This document shows, piece by piece, positions 30,084 through 38,419 of a stretch of 64,000 nt of DNA; within the stretch, counting starts at the first letter, position 1, and the number at the start of each line of letters is the position of its first letter. The notes under the pieces are model-generated. The model was not told the DNA's origin. It saw only the letters and a program-made list of their open reading frames with translations, and made no database searches. Origin of the DNA: Streptomyces sp. MMG1121 (lineage in GTDB: Bacteria; Actinomycetota; Actinomycetes; Streptomycetales; Streptomycetaceae). Position numbers and translations under genes: made by a program. The stretch spans positions 106,170-170,169 of the forward strand of contig NZ_LGDV01000002.1 in assembly GCF_001280015.1 (NCBI RefSeq), given 5' to 3'.

Positions 30084-32849
30084 TCACAGCCCCCGCGCCG
30101 CGTAGGCCCTGACGTCGGCGTCCGAGTCGGCGGTGGCGGTGGCGAGGGCCAAGCGGGCCTCCTCGGTCGCCCGGTGCCGGGTCAGGGCCAGTACGGCCGC
30201 CTTGCGCACGTCGGCGTTGGGGTCGGCCAGGGCCTTGGCCAGGGCGGGGACAGCGGTGCCGGCGGTCGTGGCCGACAGCGCGGTGGCGGCGCCGGAGCGC
30301 ACCTGCCAGGCCGGGTCGGACAGAGCGGCCACGGCGCGGGCGGCGAGCGGCGCAGGGCAGCCGGTACCGGCCAGCGCGCCGAGCGCGGCGCCGCGCACCA
30401 GCGGATCGGTGTCCTCGGTGAGCCGGTCCAGGGCGGAGGTGAGCAGCTCGCGATCGACTTCGGTCAGGGACGCCGAGCCGACGGAGGCCAGCGCCTTGGC
30501 CACGGTGACCCGGACCTCCCGGGAGGGATCGTCCGCGGCACCCGTGAGCGGCCCCACGGCGTCGACCGAGACCAGCGCCCGTACGGCCTCGGTGCGCACG
30601 GTGATGTCGGGGTCGTCCAGTGCCGCCGCGAACACACCGGCCTCGCCGAGCCGCAGAACGCGCAGCACGTCGAGCGCGGCGGCCCGGACCACGGGGTCGG
30701 CCTGGGCGAGCGCACCGGTGAGGGCGTTGCCCAGGGCGGGTTCGGCGGGCAGGGTCTCGACGAGTTCGCGCAATGAGGCTGCGGCGGCGGCGCGGACTTC
30801 GGCCTCGGTGTCGGCGAGGGCACCGGCCAGGGCTTGCCCGGTGCCGGGCGGCACGGTCTCGGTGAGCACCGAGACGGCCGTGCGGCGGACAGCGGGGTCG
30901 GGGTCCGCCAAGTAGCCCTCCAGAGCGGCGAGTTCGGGCTCCGCCTCGGCCAGCTCCAGTAGTTCCAGGAGCCGGGGCGAGACAGTGCCGTGGGCGCCGG
31001 CCGGCGCGACGGAAGCGGCGGCACGCGCGGAGGCCGGTCCTGTGGCGACCGGCGCCACCTCACGCGGCCCGGCCGTGGCCATGTGCCCGGGACGGACCTC
31101 GCCGATCCGCCGGGAGGGGCCGCCGGCAGGCGCGAACTCCTCGACCGGGACCAGATAGGGAGCCACGGGACGGGCCGTGAACTCCATTGCTCCAGAGGGG
31201 GACTTGTGCAGGTCGAGATGGTGCAACCAGGAGGTGTCGTCGCGCCCCGGGTGGTCGAGACGGTCGTGGTAGAGGCCCCAGCGGGACTCGGTGCGGGCGA
31301 GAGAGGCGCGGGCGGCCATCTCGGCGCAGTCGCGGATGAAGGTGACCTCGGCACAGCGCATCAGCTCGTGCGGGGTACGGGCGCCCATGGCGGCGACGTC
31401 GGCGCGCATCCGCTCGAAGGCCTCCAGGGCGAGGGAGAGCCGCGCGCCGGACTTCGGCGGTGCGACGTAGTCGTTCACGAAGCGGCGCAGCTTGTACTCC
31501 ACCTGGGGCTGCGGCGGGCCGTTCGGATTGCGCAGCGGGCGGTAGATCAACTCGTGCGCCTCGCGCACCTGGTCCGCGGGAAGCTCACCCTCGTACGCCG
31601 TGTACCGGGCGGCGTCCGCGCCTGCGAGATCACCGAAGACGAAGGCGCCGATCATGTAGTTGTGCGGGACGCAGGCGAGATCGCCGGCGGCGTACAGGCG
31701 GGGGACGGTCGTACGGGCGTGGTCGTCGACGCGGACGCCGGAGGCGGAGTGGCCGCCGCACAGGCCGATCTCGGAGATGTGCATCTCGACGTCGTGGGTG
31801 CGGTAGTCGTGCCCGCGCCCGGCGTGGAAGGTGCCTCGTGTGGGCCGCTCGGTGGAGTGCAGGATCGACTCCAGGGCGGAGACCGACTCCTCGGGGAGAT
31901 GGCTGAGCTTGAGGTACACCGGGCCGCGGTCGCTGGCGACCTCGGCGGCGAACTCGGCCATCATCTGCCCGGACCAGTAGTCGGAGTCGACGAACCGCTC
32001 ACCGTGCCGGTTGACCTGGTAGCCACCGAAGGGGTTCGCGACGTAGGCGCAGGCCGGCCCGTTGTAGTCCTTGATCAGCGGGTTGATCTGGAAGCACTCG
32101 ATGCCGGTCAGCTCGGCGCCCGCGTGGTACGCCATGGCGTAACCGTCACCGGCGTTGGTCGGGTTCTCGTAGGTGCCGTAGAGGTAGCCGGAAGCGGGCA
32201 GCCCGAGCCGGCCGCAGGCCCCGGTCGCGAGGATCACCGCGCCCGCGCGGACAGTGACGAAGGCACCGGTACGGGTGTGGAAGCCGACGGCGCCCACAGC
32301 CCGCCCCCCGGCGGTCAGCACCCGGACCGGCATCAACCGGTTCTCGATGCGGATCCGCTCCCGCATCTCGCGCCGCCGCAACTGCCGGTAGAGGACCTTT
32401 TTGACATCCTTTCCCTCTGGCATCGGCAGTACGTACGAGCCGGAGCGATGGACCTGGCGGACCGCGTACTCTCCGTGCTCGTCCTTCTCGAACTTGACCC
32501 CGTACGACTCCAGCCGCTGCACCATCGCGAAGCCGCGGGTCGCGGTCTGGCGGACGGTGGACTGGTCGACGATGCCGTCGTTGGCGCGGGTGATCTCGGC
32601 GACGTAGTCGTCAGGTTCGGCGCGGCCCGGGATGACCGCGTTGTTGACGCCGTCCATGCCCATGGCGAGCGCGCCGGAGTGGCGGACGTGGGCTTTCTCC
32701 AGCAGCAGGACGTTCGCGCCGCGCTCGGCGGCGGTCAGGGCGGCCATGGTGCCGGCGGTGCCGCCGCCGATGACGAGGACGTCGCAGGTCAGCTCCTCGG
32801 CGTCGGCGACGGCGGGAATCTCCGGGGAAGTGGGCGCGGGGGTGGTCAC
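30084..32849 (-). CDS. Fumarate reductase/AprA-like flavoprotein fused to C-terminal HEAT repeats
   Basis: 921 residues. Residues 22-50 are an FAD dinucleotide fold (VLVIGGGTAGTMAALTAAERG), with AHVRHSGALAMGMDGVNNA, VILATGACGRLG and the second FAD block GVRVDDHARTTVPRLYAAGD, all typical of the succinate dehydrogenase/fumarate reductase/AprA flavoprotein family. The capping region (GIECFQINPLIKDYNG) is not that of classical fumarate reductase. After a linker at about 590-640, the last 280 residues form about nine HEAT/PBS-lyase-type repeats of 30-32 residues (LADPDPAVRRTAVSVL pattern). It is the last gene of a leftward operon with an adjacent ABC importer and ferredoxin. By analogy with AprBA, the ferredoxin could be its electron partner. 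The substrate is unknown. Confidence 0.85.
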   Translation of the reverse strand: MTTPAPTSPEIPAVADAEELTCDVLVIGGGTAGTMAALTAAERGANVLLLEKAHVRHSGALAMGMDGVNNAVIPGRAEPDDYVAEITRANDGIVDQSTVRQTATRGFAMVQRLESYGVKFEKDEHGEYAVRQVHRSGSYVLPMPEGKDVKKVLYRQLRRREMRERIRIENRLMPVRVLTAGGRAVGAVGFHTRTGAFVTVRAGAVILATGACGRLGLPASGYLYGTYENPTNAGDGYAMAYHAGAELTGIECFQINPLIKDYNGPACAYVANPFGGYQVNRHGERFVDSDYWSGQMMAEFAAEVASDRGPVYLKLSHLPEESVSALESILHSTERPTRGTFHAGRGHDYRTHDVEMHISEIGLCGGHSASGVRVDDHARTTVPRLYAAGDLACVPHNYMIGAFVFGDLAGADAARYTAYEGELPADQVREAHELIYRPLRNPNGPPQPQVEYKLRRFVNDYVAPPKSGARLSLALEAFERMRADVAAMGARTPHELMRCAEVTFIRDCAEMAARASLARTESRWGLYHDRLDHPGRDDTSWLHHLDLHKSPSGAMEFTARPVAPYLVPVEEFAPAGGPSRRIGEVRPGHMATAGPREVAPVATGPASARAAASVAPAGAHGTVSPRLLELLELAEAEPELAALEGYLADPDPAVRRTAVSVLTETVPPGTGQALAGALADTEAEVRAAAAASLRELVETLPAEPALGNALTGALAQADPVVRAAALDVLRVLRLGEAGVFAAALDDPDITVRTEAVRALVSVDAVGPLTGAADDPSREVRVTVAKALASVGSASLTEVDRELLTSALDRLTEDTDPLVRGAALGALAGTGCPAPLAARAVAALSDPAWQVRSGAATALSATTAGTAVPALAKALADPNADVRKAAVLALTRHRATEEARLALATATADSDADVRAYAARGL

Positions 32850-32860
32850 CGGGGTGCCTT

Positions 32861-33649
32861 TCAGGAGCCGGGCGAGGTGAGGATGTCGCGGCGCAGGGCC
32901 ACGCGGGCCGGATCGTCCACGGCCCCGCGGTCGCGAGGGCCGGGCACGTCGCGTACGGCGGTCACCCGGCCGGAGCCGAGCAGGGCCACGCGGTCGCCGA
33001 GGAAGATGGCCTCGTCCACGTCGTGCGTGACGAAGACGACGGTCGCGCCCGTACCGCGCAGCACGTCCACCAGCAGGTCCTGCATGCCGGATCGGGTCTG
33101 TGCGTCGAGGGCGCCGAAGGGCTCGTCCATGAGGACCGCGCGCGGACTGTCGGCCAGTGCGCGGGCCAACTGGGCACGCTGGCGCTGCCCGCCGGACACC
33201 CGGTGCGGCAACTGCCCCGCCTGCGCGCTGAGTCCGACCCGCTCCAGCCAGGACTCGGCCCGGGCGCGGCGTTCGCCGCGCGGTACACCGCCGATGGCGA
33301 GCGGAAGTTCGACGTTTCCGCGCAAGGTGCGCCAGGGCAGCAGCGCGTCCTCCTGGAAGACCAGCGCACGGTCGGCCGACGGCCCGTTCAGCGGGCTGCC
33401 GTCCACCTCGGCGGTGCCGCCCAGCGGGGGCAGCAGCCCGGCGAGCGTACGCAGCAGCGTGGACTTGCCGCAGCCGGAGGGACCGACGACGGTGAGGATC
33501 TCGCCCGGGGCGACCTCCAGGTCGACGTCGTACAGCACCGGCGCGTCCGGTCGGCCGAGCACGGCGGTGCGGAAGGCGAGCCGGGTGCCGCGCACAGCCT
33601 CCGGTGCCGGCGCGGCGGGAGCGGTGGCGGTCTCAGACGAGGTGCTCAT
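32861..33649 (-). CDS. ABC transporter ATP-binding protein (nitrate/sulfonate/taurine type)
   Basis: A 262-residue ATPase of the SsuB/TauB/NrtC class. Walker A GPSGCGKST, Q-loop QEDALLPW, signature SGGQRQR, Walker B AVLMDEP and the switch His in VTHDVDEAIFLGD are all intact. The start was set at ATG 33649 because AGGAGG lies 6-11 nt upstream. The gene overlaps the permease end by 17 bp, and the flavoprotein gene starts 11 nt after its stop, so the three are one transcript. It powers uptake by the adjacent permease and lipoprotein. Confidence 0.92.
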   Translation of the reverse strand: MSTSSETATAPAAPAPEAVRGTRLAFRTAVLGRPDAPVLYDVDLEVAPGEILTVVGPSGCGKSTLLRTLAGLLPPLGGTAEVDGSPLNGPSADRALVFQEDALLPWRTLRGNVELPLAIGGVPRGERRARAESWLERVGLSAQAGQLPHRVSGGQRQRAQLARALADSPRAVLMDEPFGALDAQTRSGMQDLLVDVLRGTGATVVFVTHDVDEAIFLGDRVALLGSGRVTAVRDVPGPRDRGAVDDPARVALRRDILTSPGS

Positions 33650-34547
33650 CACGGGCCTCCTCGGTGTCCTTCTGGCCCTGCTGCTGGGGCTGGGCATGCT
33701 GCTTGGGCTCGCCGTCGGCACGAACGGGGGCGACGGCGGGTCGGGGCACGCGGGTGCGCCCACCGGGGACGTACGAGGTGCGGGGCAGCCAGCGGGTCAG
33801 GCGCCGGCCGAGGAGTTCCACGGCAGTGGAGGTGATCCAGCCGAGGACGCCGATGGTGACCATGCCGACGAAGACGCCCGGGTAGTTCACCACCGTGTAG
33901 TCCTGCCAGGTGCGGTAACCGACCCCGTACTGGCCGGAGATCATCTCGGCGGAGATCACGCAGATCCACGACACGCCGATGCCGACCGACAGCCCGCCGA
34001 AGATGCCGGGCAGTGCGCCCGGCAGCACGACCGACGCGAGGATTCGCAGCCGGCCGCCGCCCATGGTGCGCACCGCCTCCACCCACACGGGGGCCAGTGC
34101 GCGGACCGCGTGCCGGGTGGAGACCAGCACGGGGAAGAACGCGGCGGTGCAGGTGATGAAGACAATGCCCTGCTCGTTGGAGGGGAACAGCAGGATCGCG
34201 ACCGGGACGAGGGCGATCGCCGGAATGGGCCGGATGACCTCCAGCACCGGGCCGAGCAGATCCTCGGCGAGCCTTGAGCGGGCCACGAGCACGCCCGTCG
34301 CCACGCCCAGGACGGCCGCCAGCGCGAAGCCGGTGAGGATCCGGGTGAGGCTGTCGGTGAGGTCGGTCCAGTAGTCGTCTCCGGAGAGCCGGTCGGCGAA
34401 GGCCCGGGCCACGTCGGTGACCGTCGGGAACTGCGAGAAACGCAGCCACAGATCGACGCGCATGCTGGTCAGCAGCTGCCACAGGCCGAGGAACACGGCC
34501 AGGGAGGCGGTCCGCAGCGCATACCGGACCAGGGGCGGCCGGGTCAT
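33633..34547 (-). CDS. ABC transporter permease (SsuC/TauC type)
   Basis: 304 residues with about six membrane helices and the BPD_transp_1 fold. The EAA coupling loop is seen as WVEAVRTMGGGRLRILASVVLPGALPGIFGG (conserved E-A-x3-G pattern), which docks on the ATPase. The C terminus has a basic and Gln-rich cytoplasmic tail of about 40 residues. ATG at 34547 overlaps the substrate-binding-protein stop (ATGA on the minus strand), so translation is coupled. Confidence 0.9.
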   Translation of the reverse strand: MTRPPLVRYALRTASLAVFLGLWQLLTSMRVDLWLRFSQFPTVTDVARAFADRLSGDDYWTDLTDSLTRILTGFALAAVLGVATGVLVARSRLAEDLLGPVLEVIRPIPAIALVPVAILLFPSNEQGIVFITCTAAFFPVLVSTRHAVRALAPVWVEAVRTMGGGRLRILASVVLPGALPGIFGGLSVGIGVSWICVISAEMISGQYGVGYRTWQDYTVVNYPGVFVGMVTIGVLGWITSTAVELLGRRLTRWLPRTSYVPGGRTRVPRPAVAPVRADGEPKQHAQPQQQGQKDTEEARDEHLV

Positions 34548-35887
34548 GAGGCCCGCTCCAGAGCCTCGCGGTACGACACGGTACGGGCGCCGGCGTGGGT
34601 GGTGACGTAGGCCTGCGCTGTCGCAGGAGCGACGAAGGGCAGAAGACGGTCGCCGTCGGCCACCCAGACGGCCTGGTCGGCGAACCAGAGCGTGCCGGTC
34701 GTGGCGTCGGGCACATAGGCGGCACGGATGCCGTCCTGGCGCCCGGCCACGTAAGCCAGCAGCTCCTTCGCGGACTTGAAGGGGAGGGTCTTCTCGCTGC
34801 CCTTGGGCCACACCTCGCTCGCGGCCGGCGGCGGTGCGGCGGCGAGCCGCTTGGCGTAGGAAGTGCCGAGGGCCTTCTTCACGTACTGGTCGTCGACGAA
34901 GGAGTCCACGTCGATGTCGCCGGTCAGCTTGGCGGCCTTCAGTACGGACACGTCCTGCTTCAGCGCGGAGACGAGCTGAGGCTTGACAGCCGGGTCGAAG
35001 GTGGCGATGCCGTGGGCGCCGTTGTAGAGGTAGACCACCTCGGCGGGCAGGCCGGTGGCCTTGGCGACCTTCTCCGCGGCAGCGACGGGGTGGGCGTTCA
35101 GGTAGTCCGTCGCCTCGGCCTGGGCCTTGAGGAAGGCCTCCAGGACGGACGGGTGCTGCCGGGCGAAGGCCTCGCGGGCGGTCACGCCGTGGAAGGTGGG
35201 CAGGTCCAGCTGTGCGCCGTCGTACAGGGCCTTCGCCTTGCCCTGGTACGCGAGCAGGCCCGGCCAGGCAACGAACTGCGACAGGGCGTCCACACTGCCG
35301 GAGGAGAGTGCCGAGGCGCCCACGGCAGGCTGCTGGTTGAGCTTGGAGATGCCCTTGTCCGGGTCGATGCCGGCGCGCTGCAGGGCCCGTACGAGGGTGC
35401 CGTCGGCGGCGGAGCCGATGCTTGTGGAGACTTTTTTGCCCTTCAGGTCCGTCAGCGAGGCGAGTTTCGAACCGGGAGCGGTGACCACGGTGTTGAGGCC
35501 GCCGCGCAGGTTGTAGCCGGTCACCGAGACCAGGCGGGTGGGGCTGCCGAGCTGTTTGCCGCGGGCCGCGTTGAGCAGCAGCGGGAAGTCGCCCATCGAG
35601 CCGATGTCGATCTTCCCGGCGGTCATCTGGGCGGTGATCGGGGCGCCGGTGGCGTAGTCCTGCCAGTCGACCTTGTAGGTGTGGCCGTCGTGCAGGGCGT
35701 TGAGTTGCTGCTCGAAGTAGCCGAGGGAGCGCAGAAGTGTCCCCGCGGTGACGGTGTTGATGGTCTTGGACTGGTAGCCGACGGTCACGGTGACCGTGGA
35801 GCCGCTGCCCGCCTCGGCGCTCCCGCCGCAGGCGGACAGGGGAAGGAGGAGCGCGACGGCGGACAGAGTAACTGCCGTGCGTTTCAT
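34544..35887 (-). CDS. ABC substrate-binding lipoprotein (SsuA/TauA/NMT1 type) with extra C-terminal domain
   Basis: 447 residues. A lipoprotein signal peptide ends in the lipobox LSAC, Cys20 being the lipidation site. Residues 35-330 are the periplasmic-binding fold of the sulfonate/nitrate/taurine group (GYQSKTINTVTAGTLLRSLGYFE, QMTAGKIDIGSMGDFPLLLNAARG). The last 80 residues (AAYVPDATTGTLWFADQAVWVADGDRLLPF, then AYVTTHAGARTVSYREAL) are not part of that fold. They resemble NosL-type copper-chaperone/accessory domains; this is my reading of the pattern and is not proven. The substrate cannot be told from sequence. The start ATG has GAGAGGC upstream. Confidence 0.85.
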   Translation of the reverse strand: MKRTAVTLSAVALLLPLSACGGSAEAGSGSTVTVTVGYQSKTINTVTAGTLLRSLGYFEQQLNALHDGHTYKVDWQDYATGAPITAQMTAGKIDIGSMGDFPLLLNAARGKQLGSPTRLVSVTGYNLRGGLNTVVTAPGSKLASLTDLKGKKVSTSIGSAADGTLVRALQRAGIDPDKGISKLNQQPAVGASALSSGSVDALSQFVAWPGLLAYQGKAKALYDGAQLDLPTFHGVTAREAFARQHPSVLEAFLKAQAEATDYLNAHPVAAAEKVAKATGLPAEVVYLYNGAHGIATFDPAVKPQLVSALKQDVSVLKAAKLTGDIDVDSFVDDQYVKKALGTSYAKRLAAAPPPAASEVWPKGSEKTLPFKSAKELLAYVAGRQDGIRAAYVPDATTGTLWFADQAVWVADGDRLLPFVAPATAQAYVTTHAGARTVSYREALERAS

Positions 35888-35923
35888 GATGGTTCGGCCT
35901 CTCGCCGGAGCGGGTCTGAAGGG

Positions 35924-36151
35924 TCAGCGCAGCAGGTAGGGCATGTTGACCGTGACGGCTCCGGTGGGGCAGCGGGCCGCGCACGGGCCGCAGTACCAGC
36001 ACTCGTCGACATGCATGTACGCCTTGCCGCTGCTGTCGTCGATGGCGAGGGAGTCCAGCGGGCACATGTCCACGCAGAGGGTGCAGCCGTCGATGCACTT
36101 CGACTCGTCGATGGTCACGGGCACGTCGGCCCGCTGGGGCGCCAAGGGCAT
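35924..36151 (-). CDS. 2x[4Fe-4S] ferredoxin (AprB-like)
   Basis: A 75-residue cytoplasmic protein. The first cluster motif is CIDGCTLCVDMCP, with an extra residue in the first spacing, and the second is CWYCGPCAARCP. The first spacing (C-x3-C) and the aromatic CWYC are reminiscent of the beta subunit of adenylylsulfate reductase. It probably passes electrons to or from the flavoprotein at 30084-32849. It sits between the GntR gene (45-nt gap) and the binding protein gene (36-nt gap) in the same orientation. Confidence 0.88.
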   Translation of the reverse strand: MPLAPQRADVPVTIDESKCIDGCTLCVDMCPLDSLAIDDSSGKAYMHVDECWYCGPCAARCPTGAVTVNMPYLLR

Positions 36152-36196
36152 GGCTGTCTCCAGGAAACGTGCTGGCAGGGTGGGTGTGGCGGCCGG

Positions 36197-36988
36197 TCAG
36201 TTCGACCGGTGGAGCAGGCCGCTCATGGTGGTGCGGTCGCCGCGGAAGCGGATGAACTCCAGGTCGACGGGGCGGCCGTCGGCGAGATGGGTGAGGCGTT
36301 CCAGCATCAGTACGGCGGCACCGCGCGGGGCCTGGAGCACGGTGGCGGAGTGGGCGTCCGCGTTCACCGCTTCCAGGGTGATCTCGGCGTGGCCGAGTCG
36401 CTGGCCGGTGATGGCTTCCAGGAGGCGGAAGACATCGGTGTTCTCCAGGTCGGCGCCGAGCAGGGCGGTGCCGAGATCGAGCGGGATGTAGGTGAGGTCG
36501 AGGGAGAGGGGGAGGCCGTTGAGGCGGCGCAGGCGCTCGATGTAGAGCACGTCCGCGCCGGCCGGGATGCCGAGGCGGTCGGCCACCGGGGCGGGTGCGG
36601 GGGCGGGGCCCATGGTGCGGACCTCGTTGGTGACGCGACCGTGTTCGCGGAGGGTTTCCGCGAGGCCCATCAGACGGTCGAGCCCGTGCGGGTATTTCTG
36701 GGCGACGACGACGGTGCCGACTCCCGGCAGCCGCTCCACCAGGCCCTCGGCCCGCAGCAGGTCGAGGGCTTGGCGGACGGTGTTGCGGGAGGCGCGGTAG
36801 TCGGCGGCGAGGGTCTGCTCGTGGGGGAGGGGGCCGTTCTGGAAGGCGCCGGTGATGATCTGGTGGCGCAGCAGATCGGCGAGCTGCCGGGCCCGGTCCG
36901 CGCGTAGCCGACGACGCGTGCGGTGGGCTGCGACGGTGGTCGCGGCGCCCTGACCGGCATGGTCTCGGGGGCGGTCGGTGGCTGGCAT
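36197..36988 (-). CDS. GntR-family regulator, HutC/UTRA type
   Basis: 263 residues. A winged helix at about residues 30-95 (RADRARQLADLLRHQIITGAFQNG, then LAADYRASRNTVRQALDLLRAEGLVERLPGVGTVV) is followed by a UTRA effector domain (LPLSLDLTYIPLDLG). It heads the leftward operon and most likely represses it until the imported substrate or a product binds UTRA. The start is uncertain: ATG 36988 or ATG 37000, neither with a clear ribosome site. TACC-GATGA-GGTA at 37001-37013, just ahead of the start, is a weak candidate operator. Confidence 0.85.
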   Translation of the reverse strand: MPATDRPRDHAGQGAATTVAAHRTRRRLRADRARQLADLLRHQIITGAFQNGPLPHEQTLAADYRASRNTVRQALDLLRAEGLVERLPGVGTVVVAQKYPHGLDRLMGLAETLREHGRVTNEVRTMGPAPAPAPVADRLGIPAGADVLYIERLRRLNGLPLSLDLTYIPLDLGTALLGADLENTDVFRLLEAITGQRLGHAEITLEAVNADAHSATVLQAPRGAAVLMLERLTHLADGRPVDLEFIRFRGDRTTMSGLLHRSN

Positions 36989-37121
36989 GGCTGGAACCAT
37001 ACCGATGAGGTAGGGAAAGTCGTGTTGCTGCAGTGTTGCGCCAGGTGAGGGGCTGTGGGGCGGGGCGCTGAGCTGGGTGTTTCCTCGGTCGGGCAGCAAG
37101 ATCTGCCACCTGGCGGCCCTG

Positions 37122-38048
37122 TCAGGACAGCGCCGTCAGCCCCGGAGCGAAGGTGATCAGCAGGGGCAGCAGCGGCACCAGGGCGGCCACCGTCGTCGTC
37201 AGGGCGCGGTGCCGGCGCAGCAGGCGGGGTGGGGGCTCCAGCAGGCGGTCCACGCGCTCGCCCAGCAGACGGCGGCTGGAGTCGCAGGAGAGGACGCCAC
37301 GGTGCTGGTTCAGCTCGATCAGCGCCAGGGCCGTGGTGAGGTGTCCGCAGCGCCGGGACGCCGTGTCGTCGGCGGCCAGTTCGACCAGGCGGTGCGTCTG
37401 GTCGCAGAAGTGGGCGAAGAGCGGCACGCGCGGGAAGCCCGTGGCGAGCGCGGTGGACAGATGCAGCAGCCAGTCGTGGTGGGCACGCGCGTGCCCGCGT
37501 TCGTGGGTGAGGACGGCGTCCAGCTGGTGGTCGGTGAGCCGGTGCAGCGCCCCCGTGGTGACGACCAGCTGCGGCGGATGTCCGGGCATCCACCACGCGT
37601 CCGGGTACTCGTCCTCCAGCACCAGCATCGGTCCGCGTGCCGCCGGCAGATCGGGGGCACGCTCGCGCAGCTGCGCCCGGGCCTGGCCACGGCTGCGGCG
37701 GGCCTCGACGATTTCCCGGGCCAGCATCGCCGTGGTCCAGGCGGCCCCGAAGGCCAGCAGCATGGTGAGGGCGGTGGCCCATACCGGTGCCGCCGAGAGG
37801 TCGTACGCGGCGGTGACGGAGGGCGGGGCGGGGGCGAAGACGCGGTCACGGACGGTGTGGAAGACGGCAGCCGTGCCCAGGACCAGTGCGGCCAGGCAAC
37901 ACAGCAGGACGGTGGCGACCAGGCACTGCCACACCCACAACGCGACCACGGGGTCCCGCTCGGGCCAGGCGGCACGGGTCAGCGCGCGCGGTGCCGGCAG
38001 GGCGGCCGTCAGGGCGACGACGCTCAGCAGGAGCAGGCAGACGGTCAT
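37122..38048 (-). CDS. M56-family membrane metallopeptidase (BlaR1/MecR1-like catalytic domain)
   Basis: 308 residues with hydrophobic helices at the N terminus (1-25, 35-60, 88-105) and at the C terminus. The zinc site HERGH (in LDAVLTHERGHARAHHDWLLH) and the downstream ELAADDTA Glu ligand are intact, so it should be an active protease. In Streptomyces such genes usually follow a BlaI-type repressor gene. None is present here: the 370 bp upstream contain no recognisable gene. There is no penicillin-sensor domain. Role unknown, perhaps regulated proteolysis in envelope stress. Confidence 0.85.
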   Translation of the reverse strand: MTVCLLLLSVVALTAALPAPRALTRAAWPERDPVVALWVWQCLVATVLLCCLAALVLGTAAVFHTVRDRVFAPAPPSVTAAYDLSAAPVWATALTMLLAFGAAWTTAMLAREIVEARRSRGQARAQLRERAPDLPAARGPMLVLEDEYPDAWWMPGHPPQLVVTTGALHRLTDHQLDAVLTHERGHARAHHDWLLHLSTALATGFPRVPLFAHFCDQTHRLVELAADDTASRRCGHLTTALALIELNQHRGVLSCDSSRRLLGERVDRLLEPPPRLLRRHRALTTTVAALVPLLPLLITFAPGLTALS

Positions 38049-38419
38049 GCCGGGGCTCCGGTTCCTGGTCGGAGAGGCGTGCGGGTGTCGGTGGTGCCGA
38101 GGGCGCGCCGCGCGGGTCCGGATCGGGCCGCGCGTCGCGTGTCCCCGCCAGTATGACGAAAACCGGCCGCACGAGGCAGGTGTCGGGGACGATCCTCGCG
38201 CGGTGCGGCGCCCGCGCGCGGGCGCCCACGTACCACCGCTGCCGCTCCCGCGCGGCCTCGTGGCTGTCCCGGTGGCCCCAGCCCTCGCCCCGCGGAGCCC
38301 CCTGTCGGTTGCTCGCGCAGCGCTCCCTGAAAGGCTCCGCACGGCCCGGGTGCGGCCCCGCGCGGCCGGGTACGGCCCGGTACGGCCCGTACCGCCTCGT
38401 CGTCGCTACCGGATGCCGG
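38049..38419. other. Gene-free spacer between M56 peptidase and fumarylacetoacetase
   Basis: No supported gene on either strand. It serves as promoter region for the M56 gene (a CATACT box on the minus strand near 38155 is a weak -10 candidate) and as 3' flank of the fumarylacetoacetase. At 38351-38390 it contains four imperfect copies of a 10-bp GTACGGCCCG unit. Confidence 0.5.

Noticed and set aside
30084-36988. Calling the flavoprotein a succinate dehydrogenase or classical fumarate reductase subunit
   Set aside because: There is no cytochrome b subunit or [2Fe-2S]/[3Fe-4S] iron-sulfur subunit nearby, the capping region differs, and the partner is a small 2x[4Fe-4S] ferredoxin.
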